From: Zymomonas sp.
GTDB taxonomy: Bacteria > Pseudomonadota > Alphaproteobacteria > Sphingomonadales > Sphingomonadaceae
DNA: 7,222 nucleotides
NCBI GenBank assembly: GCA_027489105.1
Contig: JAIYAJ010000028.1
Coordinates: 1 to 7,222 of the forward strand
Direction: 5' to 3'
Positions 1-6,347 of this stretch are shown piece after piece. Both the position numbers and the translations under genes were made by a program. Position 1 is the first letter of the stretch; every line of letters starts with the position of its first letter. The notes below the pieces were generated by a model. It did not search any database. It had not been told where the DNA came from and was given only the letters and a program-made list of their open reading frames with translations.

Positions 1-1742
1 AAGGTCGCCTTGCGGTCCCAGAACTGGGTCTTCAGGCCTACCTCGAACGAGTTGACCGATTCCGGCTTGATGTCGGACTGGAGCGGATTGCCGGCGGCGG
101 CGGTCGGCAGGCCGTTCTGGTTGATGCCAAAGGTCTTGAAGCTCTTGGCGTAGGTCGCATAGGCGAGGATGCCGGGCGCCAGCTTGTAGTTGACGTTGAA
201 GTCATAGGTGAAGTTCCAGGCGCTGTCCGACGGCGCGCTGGTCTGCGGCGAGAAGACGCCGCACTGGGCCGCGCCGATCGGGTTGGTCGCGGCGCTCTGC
301 GGGCAGGTCAGGATCGCGCCGGCACCCGTCGTCACCACGCGCCGATAGAAGCCCGACTTCTTGTCGTAGTTGAGGCGCGCGCCGGGCTGGATCGTCAGCT
401 GGTCGGTCACCTTCCAGCTGAGCTGGCCGAACAGGGCTGCGCTGGTGGACTTCAGCCATTGCGTGTTGCGGGCGGTCAGGCCGTTCAGGACGCTCGGATC
501 ATTGGCAAGCGCGCCGGTCAGGTTCCAGCGGCTCGACGCCGCGCCCTGCTGTTCGAGGCCCTGGGTATCGATCCGCTGCTTGAAGCCGAAGAGGCCGACG
601 ACGAAATCGACCTTCTTGCCGCTGTAGCTGTAGCGGAACTCCTGCGAATATTGGTCCTGCTGCGACGGGTTCTGCGAGCGCGAGACGATCGGCAGACCGG
701 TGAAGTCGCGGTCGTTCTCGGGCTTCCAGTCCCAGAAGCGCCAGGCGGTGACCGAGGTCAGCGTGCCGCCGCCCACGTCCCATTTCACCTTGGCCGAAAC
801 GCCGCCGATTGTGTTGCCGGCATTCAGATTGGCGTCGATGTCGGTCAGGCGGTCAAACGGATTGCGGCTGACCACGCGATAATTCTGGGCAGCGGCGAGC
901 GCCTCATATTGGCGCGCCAGCGCGCGCTGGGTGGTGCCGACGCGGACGAAGACCGTGCCGCAGCATTCCGCGTCCTGCTTGCTGTAGTCGCCCGACAGGG
1001 TGACGCTGAGGTCCTCGGTCGGCTGGAACAGCAGCTGCGCCCGCAGGCCGAGATTGTCCTGCGCGTTGATCCACTGCTTGGAGGTCACATTGTAGATGGT
1101 GCCGCGACGCGAGGTGGTCGCGACGGCGACGCGCGCGGCGATCTTCTCCGACAGCGGTCCCGACAGCGCGGCCCTGGCCTGCTTGAAGGCGAGATTGCCG
1201 ACGGTCACCTCGGCCTTGCCCTCAAAGTCGAAGGTCGGCTGGTTGGTGGTGATGTTGATCGCGCCGGCGGTCGTGTTCTTGCCATAGAGCGTGCCCTGGG
1301 GGCCGCGCAGCACCTCGACCTGCTTGACGTCGAGGAAGTCGAACACCGCTGCGGCAACGCGGGCGTTGTAGACGTCGTCGACATAGATGCCGACGCCCTG
1401 TTCGAAGCCGTCGCTGGTCAGGCCGAAGGGCACGCCGAGGCCACGGATGTTGACCGCCGTGTTGCGGGGGTTGGACGAATAGACCTGCAGCGTCGGCGCA
1501 ATCTGCTGCATCCGCAAGATACTGAAATTACCCGTATTCTCGATCTGGTTCACGCTCACGACCGAGATGGCGAGGGGAACGTCCTGGGCCGTTTCCTGAC
1601 GACGGCGTGCCGTAACGACGATGTCCTCCCGCGATGCGTCGCCGTCCGCTTCCGCAGCGGGGACCGCCGATGTCGACTGGGCATGAGCCGGCGTCGCGAG
1701 AACGGCGACGACCGCCGCTCCCGCCAGGAGCTTGTTGCGCAT
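1..1742 (-). CDS. TonB-dependent outer-membrane receptor, N-terminal 580 residues (C-terminus beyond window)
   Basis: This is a gated outer-membrane transporter that takes up a scarce substrate using energy passed on by TonB-ExbB-ExbD. The frame is open from ATG at 1742 to the left edge. Residues 1-21 form a signal peptide (positive MRNK, hydrophobic core, AHA before the likely cleavage at Q22). A TonB-box-like EDIVVTA follows at about 39-45. The plug domain includes LRGPQGTLYG (145-154) followed by KNTTAGAINI. The remainder reads as alternating beta-barrel strands and loops, with a Cys-Cys pair at 260-261 and further cysteines at 480 and 494, probably in outer loops. Receptors of this type usually have 700-900 residues, so part of the barrel is missing. 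There is no room for an N-terminal signalling (STN) domain and no sigma/anti-sigma pair beside it, so it is unlikely to be a transducer. A purine-rich Shine-Dalgarno sequence (revcomp of 1749-1760) supports the start. The substrate cannot be told from the sequence. Confidence 0.95.
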   Translation of the reverse strand, partial: MRNKLLAGAAVVAVLATPAHAQSTSAVPAAEADGDASREDIVVTARRRQETAQDVPLAISVVSVNQIENTGNFSILRMQQIAPTLQVYSSNPRNTAVNIRGLGVPFGLTSDGFEQGVGIYVDDVYNARVAAAVFDFLDVKQVEVLRGPQGTLYGKNTTAGAINITTNQPTFDFEGKAEVTVGNLAFKQARAALSGPLSEKIAARVAVATTSRRGTIYNVTSKQWINAQDNLGLRAQLLFQPTEDLSVTLSGDYSKQDAECCGTVFVRVGTTQRALARQYEALAAAQNYRVVSRNPFDRLTDIDANLNAGNTIGGVSAKVKWDVGGGTLTSVTAWRFWDWKPENDRDFTGLPIVSRSQNPSQQDQYSQEFRYSYSGKKVDFVVGLFGFKQRIDTQGLEQQGAASSRWNLTGALANDPSVLNGLTARNTQWLKSTSAALFGQLSWKVTDQLTIQPGARLNYDKKSGFYRRVVTTGAGAILTCPQSAATNPIGAAQCGVFSPQTSAPSDSAWNFTYDFNVNYKLAPGILAYATYAKSFKTFGINQNGLPTAAAGNPLQSDIKPESVNSFEVGLKTQFWDRKAT

Positions 1743-1748
1743 GAACTG

Positions 1749-1760
1749 TCCCTTTCCTCT
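1749..1760 (-). promoter_or_regulatory. Shine-Dalgarno region of the TonB-dependent receptor
   Basis: Read on the minus strand this is AGAGGAAAGGGA, ending six bases before the ATG at 1742. It is the strongest purine-rich tract near the start and fixes this ATG as the initiation codon. Confidence 0.75.
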
Positions 1761-1907
1761 GTTCTTCGATCGTAGCCGTCTCTCCCCAGAAGGCGGCGGC
1801 CCTGACCGCAGCCCCTGCCCCGGGGGGAGTGCCTGCCGCCCACGCAAGGGGTGGATCAGCCGGCGATGCAGCCTGTTTAACTCTACTGAAGAGAAAGAGA
1901 AGAAAGT

Positions 1908-1932
1908 TTTTCTATCATATGAGTAGTGAAAA
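1908..1932. promoter_or_regulatory. Imperfect palindrome with a possible -10 box, candidate operator/promoter of the TonB-dependent receptor
   Basis: The perfect 8-base palindrome TCATATGA (1915-1922) sits between TTTTC (1908-1912) and its complement GAAAA (1928-1932). CTA before the core and TAG after it also pair if one base is skipped. On the minus strand the core contains TATGAT (revcomp of 1914-1919), which matches five of six bases of a sigma-70 -10 box, but I see no good -35 box 15-18 bases upstream. The position about 170 bases before the receptor start and the two-fold symmetry suit a repressor site overlapping a promoter. That role is inference. Confidence 0.3.
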
Positions 1933-1989
1933 TGGATCGCAGCTAAACATCTGATTAAAAGAGAGATTATTTCAGATTATCGATTGCGA

Positions 1990-2187
1990 TCAGGCAGGCT
2001 GGACGCCGTCGGCCTCAAGCATAGCTTCATCGTAGAGCCGTCCGACGATCCGCACGCGCTTCTCGACCAGGTCGACCGGCGTGCGCGCCAGTTCGAGTCT
2101 CAGGAGCCGTCCGTCGTCGGTCTTCAGGGTAAATCCGCCGCCCTCGCGCAGCAGCAGGCCGGTCTCTTCGACCCGGTGCGGGGTCAG
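1990..2187 (-). CDS. Small DUF5818-like protein (65 aa), apparent CTG start overlapping the pyrF stop
   Basis: The frame after pyrF encodes an unbroken 65-residue protein with a regular pattern: HRVEETGLLLREGG, then TLKTDDGRLLRLELAR, then TPVDLVEKRVRIVGRLYDE, ending MLEADGVQPA. It resembles the small beta-rich proteins filed as DUF5818 in sphingomonads. That name is from memory and the function is unknown. There is no signal peptide or membrane segment. The frame has no ATG, GTG or TTG before the conserved part begins. The best start is CTG at 2187-2185, which overlaps the pyrF stop as CTGA and is preceded by GAGG (revcomp of 2195-2198) at a seven-base spacing. This is a normal translational-coupling arrangement except for the first base of the start codon. 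The later in-frame GTG and ATG would leave only short tails. The reading frame is more certain than the family name. Confidence 0.65.
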   Translation of the reverse strand: MTPHRVEETGLLLREGGGFTLKTDDGRLLRLELARTPVDLVEKRVRIVGRLYDEAMLEADGVQPA

Positions 2188-2864
2188 AGCGTCGCCTCGA
2201 TCGCCCGGGCGGCCTGGTCGGGATCCTCGGCCTGGGTGATCGGGCGGCCGATGACGAGGATCGACGCGCCCTGGTCGAGCGCCTGGCGCGGGGTCATGAC
2301 GCGCTTCTGGTCGGCATGGCTCTTGCCGTCGGCAGGACGGATGCCGGGAACGACGAAGAAACCGCTCGGCCAGAGCTTCTTGGCCGCCTTGACCTCATTG
2401 CCCGAACAGACGACGCCATCGAGCCCGGCCTGCTTCGCGAGCAGGGTGAGCCGTTCGACCTGCGCGTGAGGATCGCCGTCGACCCCGATTGCGGCGAGAT
2501 CGTCCTGATCGAGGCTGGTCAGCACGGTCACGGCGACGACCTTGGTGCCGGCGGGTGCCGCCGCCTTGGCATCTTCCATCATCGCCAGGCCGCCCGCCGC
2601 ATGGACGGTGAGGATCGCGGGCTTCAGTCCCGCTAGCGCCTGCACGGCCTTGGCGACGGTGTTGGGGATGTCGTGGAGCTTGAGGTCGAGGAAGATCGGC
2701 AGATCGAGCGCCGCCATCTCCCGCACACCGGCCTGGCCGTGGGCGCTGAAGAATTCCAGGCCGAGCTTGATGCCGCCGACATGGTGGCGGACCTTCGCCG
2801 CGATGTCCTTCGCCTTTACGATGTCGGGCGTGTCGATGGCGACGTAGATCGGGCTGCGGCTCAT
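2184..2864 (-). CDS. pyrF: Orotidine 5'-phosphate decarboxylase
   Basis: This cytosolic enzyme decarboxylates OMP to UMP, the last step of de novo pyrimidine synthesis. The 226 residues are the usual length for a bacterial single-domain TIM-barrel enzyme. The signature is complete: substrate Asp in VAIDTP (D11), K33 in GGIKLGLEFF, and the catalytic Asp-Lys-Asp set in FLDLKLHDIPNT (D60, K62, D65). Phosphate-binding elements follow: VVPGIRP (R176), then a DQKR segment and VIGRPIT (R207) near the C-terminus. The ATG at 2864 lies five bases after the lapA stop, with a modest GGA about nine bases upstream, so translation is probably coupled to lapA. Its stop overlaps the start proposed for the next small gene. 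All catalytic residues are present and nothing suggests decay. Confidence 0.98.
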   Translation of the reverse strand: MSRSPIYVAIDTPDIVKAKDIAAKVRHHVGGIKLGLEFFSAHGQAGVREMAALDLPIFLDLKLHDIPNTVAKAVQALAGLKPAILTVHAAGGLAMMEDAKAAAPAGTKVVAVTVLTSLDQDDLAAIGVDGDPHAQVERLTLLAKQAGLDGVVCSGNEVKAAKKLWPSGFFVVPGIRPADGKSHADQKRVMTPRQALDQGASILVIGRPITQAEDPDQAARAIEATL

Positions 2865-2869
2865 GCTGG

Positions 2870-3163
2870 TTATTCCGTCAGGGGCGTGTGCGGCAGCGCC
2901 GTAGCCGGGACGATCGGCGCCGCCAAGGCGCTATTGCGTTCGAGTGTGTCGATGCGCCGGTTGAGCCGCCAGATCCGCGCCCGGTGGACGACGAAGGTCG
3001 GCAGGAAGCCGATCAGCGCGCCCATCAGCAGGAGAACGGGCAATTTCACGTCGGCGGTCAGACCAGCCCAGAGGGTGATCGATACCGCCGTCCAGTTCCG
3101 CGACGCGAACACCGCCGCGACGACGGCGAGGATCACCCAGAACAAGGTCTTCAGAAAATGCAT
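2870..3163 (-). CDS. LapA-domain inner-membrane protein (97 aa)
   Basis: This small membrane protein belongs to the LapA/YciS type (lipopolysaccharide assembly protein A domain). In Escherichia coli LapA works with LapB in controlling LPS synthesis; whether that role holds here is not shown. The layout fits the family: a first membrane helix at about 5-21, a short loop with the family-like RNW (22-24) and the VSITLW stretch, a second helix at about 42-59, then a basic segment (HRARIWRLNRRIDTLER, 60-76) that could form a short coiled coil on the cytoplasmic side, and a Pro/Ala-rich tail. The start ATG at 3163 has a strong GGGGGA Shine-Dalgarno sequence that lies in the loop of a possible hairpin. 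It sits immediately before pyrF, an order common in alphaproteobacteria, where lapA is otherwise often found near ihfB and trp genes. Confidence 0.87.
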   Translation of the reverse strand: MHFLKTLFWVILAVVAAVFASRNWTAVSITLWAGLTADVKLPVLLLMGALIGFLPTFVVHRARIWRLNRRIDTLERNSALAAPIVPATALPHTPLTE

Positions 3164-3192
3164 GCGTCGCTTGTCCCCCAGCGATGCGACGC
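3164..3192 (-). promoter_or_regulatory. Possible leader hairpin holding the lapA Shine-Dalgarno sequence in its loop
   Basis: On the minus strand GCGTCGC (revcomp of 3186-3192) and GCGACGC (revcomp of 3164-3170) are exact complements separated by 15 bases. The loop contains GGGGGACA, the Shine-Dalgarno sequence, and the ATG follows the second arm with no gap. A shorter alternative stem, TCGCT with AGCGA, closes just around the ribosome-binding site. The complementarity is seen directly; an effect on translation is inference. Confidence 0.4.
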
Positions 3193-3240
3193 GGTCAACC
3201 CATGGAAGTGGCGCGCGCGGTGTCTCACAACCGGCCGCGC

Positions 3241-5556
3241 TCAGCCGATCTCGCGCTCGATCTCTGCGATCTGCGGACCGATCGCACTCAACCGCGCGCG
3301 CTCCTCATCCAAGATCGCGTGGAACAGGCTGCGCTTGAGATGTCGTATCTCTTCGTCCGAAAAGCCGCGATCCTCGGGCAGGGTCGACATCAGCACGTCG
3401 ATCATGCGCTCCGCTCCGTGGAGCCGCCCCCACAGATAGTCATTCTCGCGATAGGCGCGGCAGAAGAAGGCGCCGAACAGGTTGAGCTCGATCCCCTTGA
3501 GCGTGGCGGTGGCGCCGCCCTGCCGGATCGAGCCCGCATCGTCGGGCGAAATGCGGTCAACCTGGATCGAATGAAATTCCAGCGCACCCTGCGCCCGGAT
3601 CAGCGACAGGGTGGCCAGATCGTAGAAGCCGAAGCCGAGATAGGCGAGCAGCAGCGCCCGGCGGTCGCGCCGGTCGAGCCGGGGCAGCACCGCCGCAATC
3701 GCCCGGTCGGTTTCGACGTCGAGGCTGTCCAGGTCGCGGATGGAGGCGATGCTCGACAAGGCCGTCTCCGGATCCTCGGCGAAGCGCCGGGCCGCAGCGA
3801 CGACCGGCGGCGGATAATGGTCGCGCATCTGCAGCGCCAGATAAGGGGCGAGCGACGCATAGATCGCGTCGCGCGCCGCCTGCACGCCCACATGGTCGCG
3901 GCCGCCATGCGCGCTCTCGATCTCGGTCAGGCGATCGGCGAGGAAGCGCAGCCGCCTTATGCGAAAGCCCAGATCATGCTGGCGGAAGAACTGGACGATT
4001 GCGTCGCTCGTGTCCCCGCCGCGCAGCGCATCGGGTTCCTCGAAGCCCCGCTCGGCGAGCAGCGCCGATAGTCTGCGGCGAATGCCCAGTTGCTCGCTCG
4101 ACTCCTCGATTTCGGCGAGCAGGGCGATGGTCGATGCCAGTTCCTCGACGATCGTCGTGAGCTTCAACTGGCCGTAGCCGGCATAGGCAAACCCCGCCTG
4201 ACGCGCCGCCCGGGCGTGGGCACGTTGCCGCCATAGTCCGATCCGTTCGGCGCTGGGGCGATAGATCAGGATCTGCCGCCCCATCGCAGCTTCGACGGCT
4301 GCGTCCACTTCCGGCCGGATCGCCTCGATGATCCGGCGCGTCTGAGCGATCCGCACCGACCGCTCCTCGATCAGTTCCAGATTCTCGCGGATCGGCTGCT
4401 CGCGCGGGATGGTCGAGATGGCGCCGAAGATGGTGGAGAAGAAGCCCGGCAGCCGGACGATGCCGTCGCTGTGCCGCTCGGGCGGCGCCTGCACATTGGC
4501 GGTGGGATCGAGATAGAGGAAGCGCCGGTCGACCTCGCGGCGTGCGGGACGGTTGCGCAGCGCCTCGATCGCCGGGCGGAAGGGCGCATTGGCGAGGACC
4601 GACCCGTCGATCAGCACCAGATCCTCCGGACTGCCGCTGACGGCGGCGCGCGGGAAGATGCGGTGGAGAAAGGCCTCGCGGCCCGGCCAGTCGCGCTTGC
4701 GCACCTTCAGCACCGTGTCGAGCTCGGCGACGTTGAACGGCGGGAAGGCGCCGGGAAAGCTGGCGGTCGCGCGCGCGGCGAAGGTCAGCTCAGCCGGATC
4801 GGCCAGCTTGCGTCCATCGAAGCCGCGGTCGGTGAAGCCGATGGTCAGCCGGTGCTCGCGCTCTTCCGCCTGCTCGGGGCTGTGCAGGCGCAGGCGCTGA
4901 TTATGGCCGTGAAAGTCGGTGACCGTGACCGAGACGTCGAGCGGCTGGCGCGGCGGCAGCAGGGGAGGACCCGCCTGGCTCTTCGCCATGGCATCGAAGG
5001 CGTCGAGGATCAGGTGCGAGAAAGTGGGGCCGCCGAAGGGCGGATTGAACCAGCGCGCCCGCACGAAGCCGGACAGCTTGCGGCGCACTTCCGCGCGGGT
5101 CTCGGGCGCGACGGTGCGCTCGACCGCACCGCCGCGTCGCCGGGCGAGCATCCAGGCGATGGGCACCGCCCAGATCTTGGAGAAGCGCGACAGCGGGCGC
5201 GCATCGGGATCGAGCAATATGTCGACGTCGGCCTTGTCGAGCCACAATTCGGTCAGCGGCTCGAGCGATTGCCCGGTCGAGATCGCATGGCCGAGAAAGA
5301 CGCCGTTCATCCCGCCCGCACTGGCGCCGGCGATGATGTCGATCAGCACGCGCAGGCGCAGGCCCTTTTCGGCCTGGATGCGTTCGAGGATGTTGCGATA
5401 GATGGCCTCACTGCCGAGCGCGCTGGCTGCTCCGTCGTGGAAGGCACGGCTGGCGCGGACGAGGCGCCACAGCTCCTTCGTGATCCCATGCATGTAGACG
5501 GCAAGGCTGACTCCGCCATAGCAGACCAGCGCGAGCCGCAATTCCTTCTCCCGCAT
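3241..5556 (-). CDS. Patatin-like phospholipase with DUF3376-like C-terminal region (771 aa)
   Basis: This is a probable lipid acyl hydrolase with a patatin-type Ser-Asp dyad. Residues 8-24 give the glycine-rich oxyanion-hole segment (CYGGVSLAVYMHG). The nucleophile elbow is GASAG at 77-81 with Ser79, inside DIIAGASAGGMNG. The conserved RATASFPGAFPP stretch is at 262-273. The catalytic Asp is D317 in LIDGSVLANAPF, so the usual DGG/DGA is DGS here. The second half (about 330-771) is mostly helical and ends with a conserved-looking block, ENDYLWGRLHGAERMIDVL, at about 704-722. This layout and length match the long patatin-related family found in actinobacteria and sphingomonads (TIGR03607, with DUF3376; identified from memory). 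There is no signal peptide or clear membrane helix, so it is probably cytoplasmic or peripheral. The start follows a 55-residue gene by 26 bases, with no clear Shine-Dalgarno sequence. Substrate and role are unknown. Confidence 0.93.
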   Translation of the reverse strand: MREKELRLALVCYGGVSLAVYMHGITKELWRLVRASRAFHDGAASALGSEAIYRNILERIQAEKGLRLRVLIDIIAGASAGGMNGVFLGHAISTGQSLEPLTELWLDKADVDILLDPDARPLSRFSKIWAVPIAWMLARRRGGAVERTVAPETRAEVRRKLSGFVRARWFNPPFGGPTFSHLILDAFDAMAKSQAGPPLLPPRQPLDVSVTVTDFHGHNQRLRLHSPEQAEEREHRLTIGFTDRGFDGRKLADPAELTFAARATASFPGAFPPFNVAELDTVLKVRKRDWPGREAFLHRIFPRAAVSGSPEDLVLIDGSVLANAPFRPAIEALRNRPARREVDRRFLYLDPTANVQAPPERHSDGIVRLPGFFSTIFGAISTIPREQPIRENLELIEERSVRIAQTRRIIEAIRPEVDAAVEAAMGRQILIYRPSAERIGLWRQRAHARAARQAGFAYAGYGQLKLTTIVEELASTIALLAEIEESSEQLGIRRRLSALLAERGFEEPDALRGGDTSDAIVQFFRQHDLGFRIRRLRFLADRLTEIESAHGGRDHVGVQAARDAIYASLAPYLALQMRDHYPPPVVAAARRFAEDPETALSSIASIRDLDSLDVETDRAIAAVLPRLDRRDRRALLLAYLGFGFYDLATLSLIRAQGALEFHSIQVDRISPDDAGSIRQGGATATLKGIELNLFGAFFCRAYRENDYLWGRLHGAERMIDVLMSTLPEDRGFSDEEIRHLKRSLFHAILDEERARLSAIGPQIAEIEREIG

Positions 5557-5582
5557 GACAGCGGCTTAGCGGCTGGCGGGGA

Positions 5583-5750
5583 TCAGAGCCAGCCGCAATC
5601 CTTGAGCATCCGCCGCCGCTCCTGCTCGGTCGCCCGATCCCAGGCGCGCTGCCGCGCCTGCTCGTCCGGATCGGGCATCCGCCGTTCGCCGCGCGTCAGC
5701 AGTGCGGCGAGCTGCGCGCTCGCTCGTTCTTCGCGGGGATCGCTTGTCAT
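5583..5750 (-). CDS. Small charged hypothetical protein (55 aa) upstream of the patatin-like gene
   Basis: I do not recognise this protein. It begins MTSDPREERASAQLAALL and ends RRMLKDCGWL. It is rich in Arg and Glu, is probably two helices joined around MPDPDEQ (25-31), and has a single Cys (52) in a Cys-Gly-Trp-Leu tail. It has no signal peptide or membrane segment. The frame stays open upstream to an ATG at 5930, but that extension would overlap the GFA gene, reads as low-complexity coding-like noise, and is less convincing than the ATG at 5750. No clear Shine-Dalgarno sequence precedes 5750, which is the main weakness. The stop is 26 bases before the patatin-like start on the same strand, so the two are probably co-transcribed. 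The regular codon pattern in this short stretch favours a real gene. Confidence 0.6.
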   Translation of the reverse strand: MTSDPREERASAQLAALLTRGERRMPDPDEQARQRAWDRATEQERRRMLKDCGWL

Positions 5751-5838
5751 GGTGATGGCGGCTTGTTCATTATTGCCCAATTTCTCAGACGGCTTGCCTG
5801 CGATGCAGTCACGGTTGCGCGTCCGCAGCGAATGCCCT

Positions 5839-6309
5839 TCATTTCCGTCCGGACGGCCAATCGCTGGTGTCGAAGTCCGGATGTTGGAAGGAGACGATGC
5901 TTGCCAGATGAGCAGCCGCCCTTGGCTCATCGGTTGGATGCTCCGGCAAATTGGCTAAGGCTTGGAAGTCGGCGACACGCTCGGGCGAGGCAAGTTGCTC
6001 GCTCAGTTCTATCAGTCGCGGCTCGTCGAAGGCACCGATCGCGAAACTGATGTGGGTTCCTCCAAATTCAAAGGTGAGCGGCGTTCCGCACTCCCGACAG
6101 AAGCCCCGGCGCACCTTGTTCGAACTCTGGAAATGGCTTGGCTGTCCACGAGTCCACGTCACCGCGTCGAGCCGGGCTCCGACATAAGGTCCAAAGAGCC
6201 CGCCCGTTGCTTTCTGACACATCCGGCAGTGGCAAATATGGGCGTCGTCCAGAAGGCTTTCGACGCGGAAGCGCACTGCGCCACACTGACATCCTCCAGA
6301 ACTCGCCAT
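5839..6309 (-). CDS. GFA-family zinc protein (glutathione-dependent formaldehyde-activating enzyme-like, 156 aa)
   Basis: The family is named for Gfa, which was reported to speed formation of S-hydroxymethylglutathione from formaldehyde and glutathione. Most members are of unknown substrate, so the reaction here is not established. All seven family cysteines are present: C7 and C9 in GGCQCGAVRF, C26, C28 and C31 in ICHCRMCQKATGG, and C71 and C74 in GFCRECGTPL. They form the structural and the presumed active zinc sites. Length is near the usual 130-190 residues. The start at 6309 has an AAAGG Shine-Dalgarno sequence nine bases upstream. About 60% G+C in the 360 bases I counted (5881-6240) is lower than the patatin gene, where sampled lines reach 63-78%, so recent acquisition is possible. 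It is followed by an 88-base gap before the small gene and no other formaldehyde-pathway gene is near. Confidence 0.93.
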   Translation of the reverse strand: MASSGGCQCGAVRFRVESLLDDAHICHCRMCQKATGGLFGPYVGARLDAVTWTRGQPSHFQSSNKVRRGFCRECGTPLTFEFGGTHISFAIGAFDEPRLIELSEQLASPERVADFQALANLPEHPTDEPRAAAHLASIVSFQHPDFDTSDWPSGRK

Positions 6310-6321
6310 ATTGTGTAGCCT

Positions 6322-6347
6322 TTCGCACCCGCTGCCATCCGTGCGAA
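6322..6347. repeat. Inverted repeat in the leader of the GFA-family gene
   Basis: TTCGCAC (6322-6328) and GTGCGAA (6341-6347) are exact complements separated by 12 bases. On the GFA transcript the arm nearer the gene runs straight into the AGG of the Shine-Dalgarno sequence, so the stem would partly occlude it. It could equally be a DNA operator in this divergent promoter region. Confidence 0.4.

Larger units (their letters stand above)
1743..1989. other. Noncoding gap upstream of the TonB-dependent receptor
   Basis: No credible gene lies here. The half next to the receptor (about 1780-1875) is GC-rich with short C and G runs. The distal half (about 1876-1989) is AT-rich: I count 20 G/C in the 60 bases 1921-1980, against well over 60% in the surrounding genes. 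The AT-rich half holds a 19-base pure purine run on the plus strand (1888-1906), the palindrome TCATATGA (1915-1922), and an inverted repeat ATCTGA/TCAGAT (about 1950-1977). On the receptor's strand it would provide a promoter and a pyrimidine-rich leader of roughly 160 bases. I looked for a cobalamin-type or other riboswitch core in the leader and saw none. Confidence 0.7.

Noticed and set aside
459..1775. A 438-codon open frame on the plus strand
   Set aside because: It lies antisense to the TonB-dependent receptor, whose signal peptide, plug motifs and barrel are unmistakable. Long antisense frames are expected in DNA this GC-rich, and its translation is an Arg/Ala/Gly/Val-rich composition without any recognisable domain.
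1743..1875. Possible cobalamin or other riboswitch in the receptor leader
   Set aside because: The leader is GC-rich and could fold, but none of the conserved core segments I would expect for a cobalamin riboswitch can be seen.
1732..1926. A 64-codon plus-strand frame in the gap upstream of the receptor
   Set aside because: It begins inside the receptor's coding start, has no Shine-Dalgarno sequence that I can see, and crosses the GC-rich/AT-rich boundary with abrupt change of composition, which is not like a gene.
1950..1977. ATCTGA/TCAGAT repeat after the DUF5818-like gene as an intrinsic terminator
   Set aside because: The stem is AT-rich and short, the loop is 16 bases and no T run follows on the minus strand. 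It is mentioned only as part of the AT-rich upstream region.
3215..3240. Inverted repeat GCGCGG/CCGCGC directly after the patatin-like stop codon, a possible terminator
   Set aside because: The stem is only 6 bases with a 14-base loop and there is no T run after it on the minus strand. In GC-rich sequence such a repeat is easily fortuitous.
5751..5930. N-terminal extension of the 55-residue protein to an ATG at 5930
   Set aside because: It would overlap 92 bases of the GFA gene in another frame, and the extension looks compositionally different from the charged C-terminal 55 residues. The ATG at 5750 is preferred.
4471..5958. A 495-codon open frame on the plus strand
   Set aside because: It runs antisense through the patatin-like gene, the small gene and into the GFA gene. 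The product has no recognisable motif and is a shadow of the opposite-strand codon pattern. The same applies to the plus-strand frame at 3184-4071.
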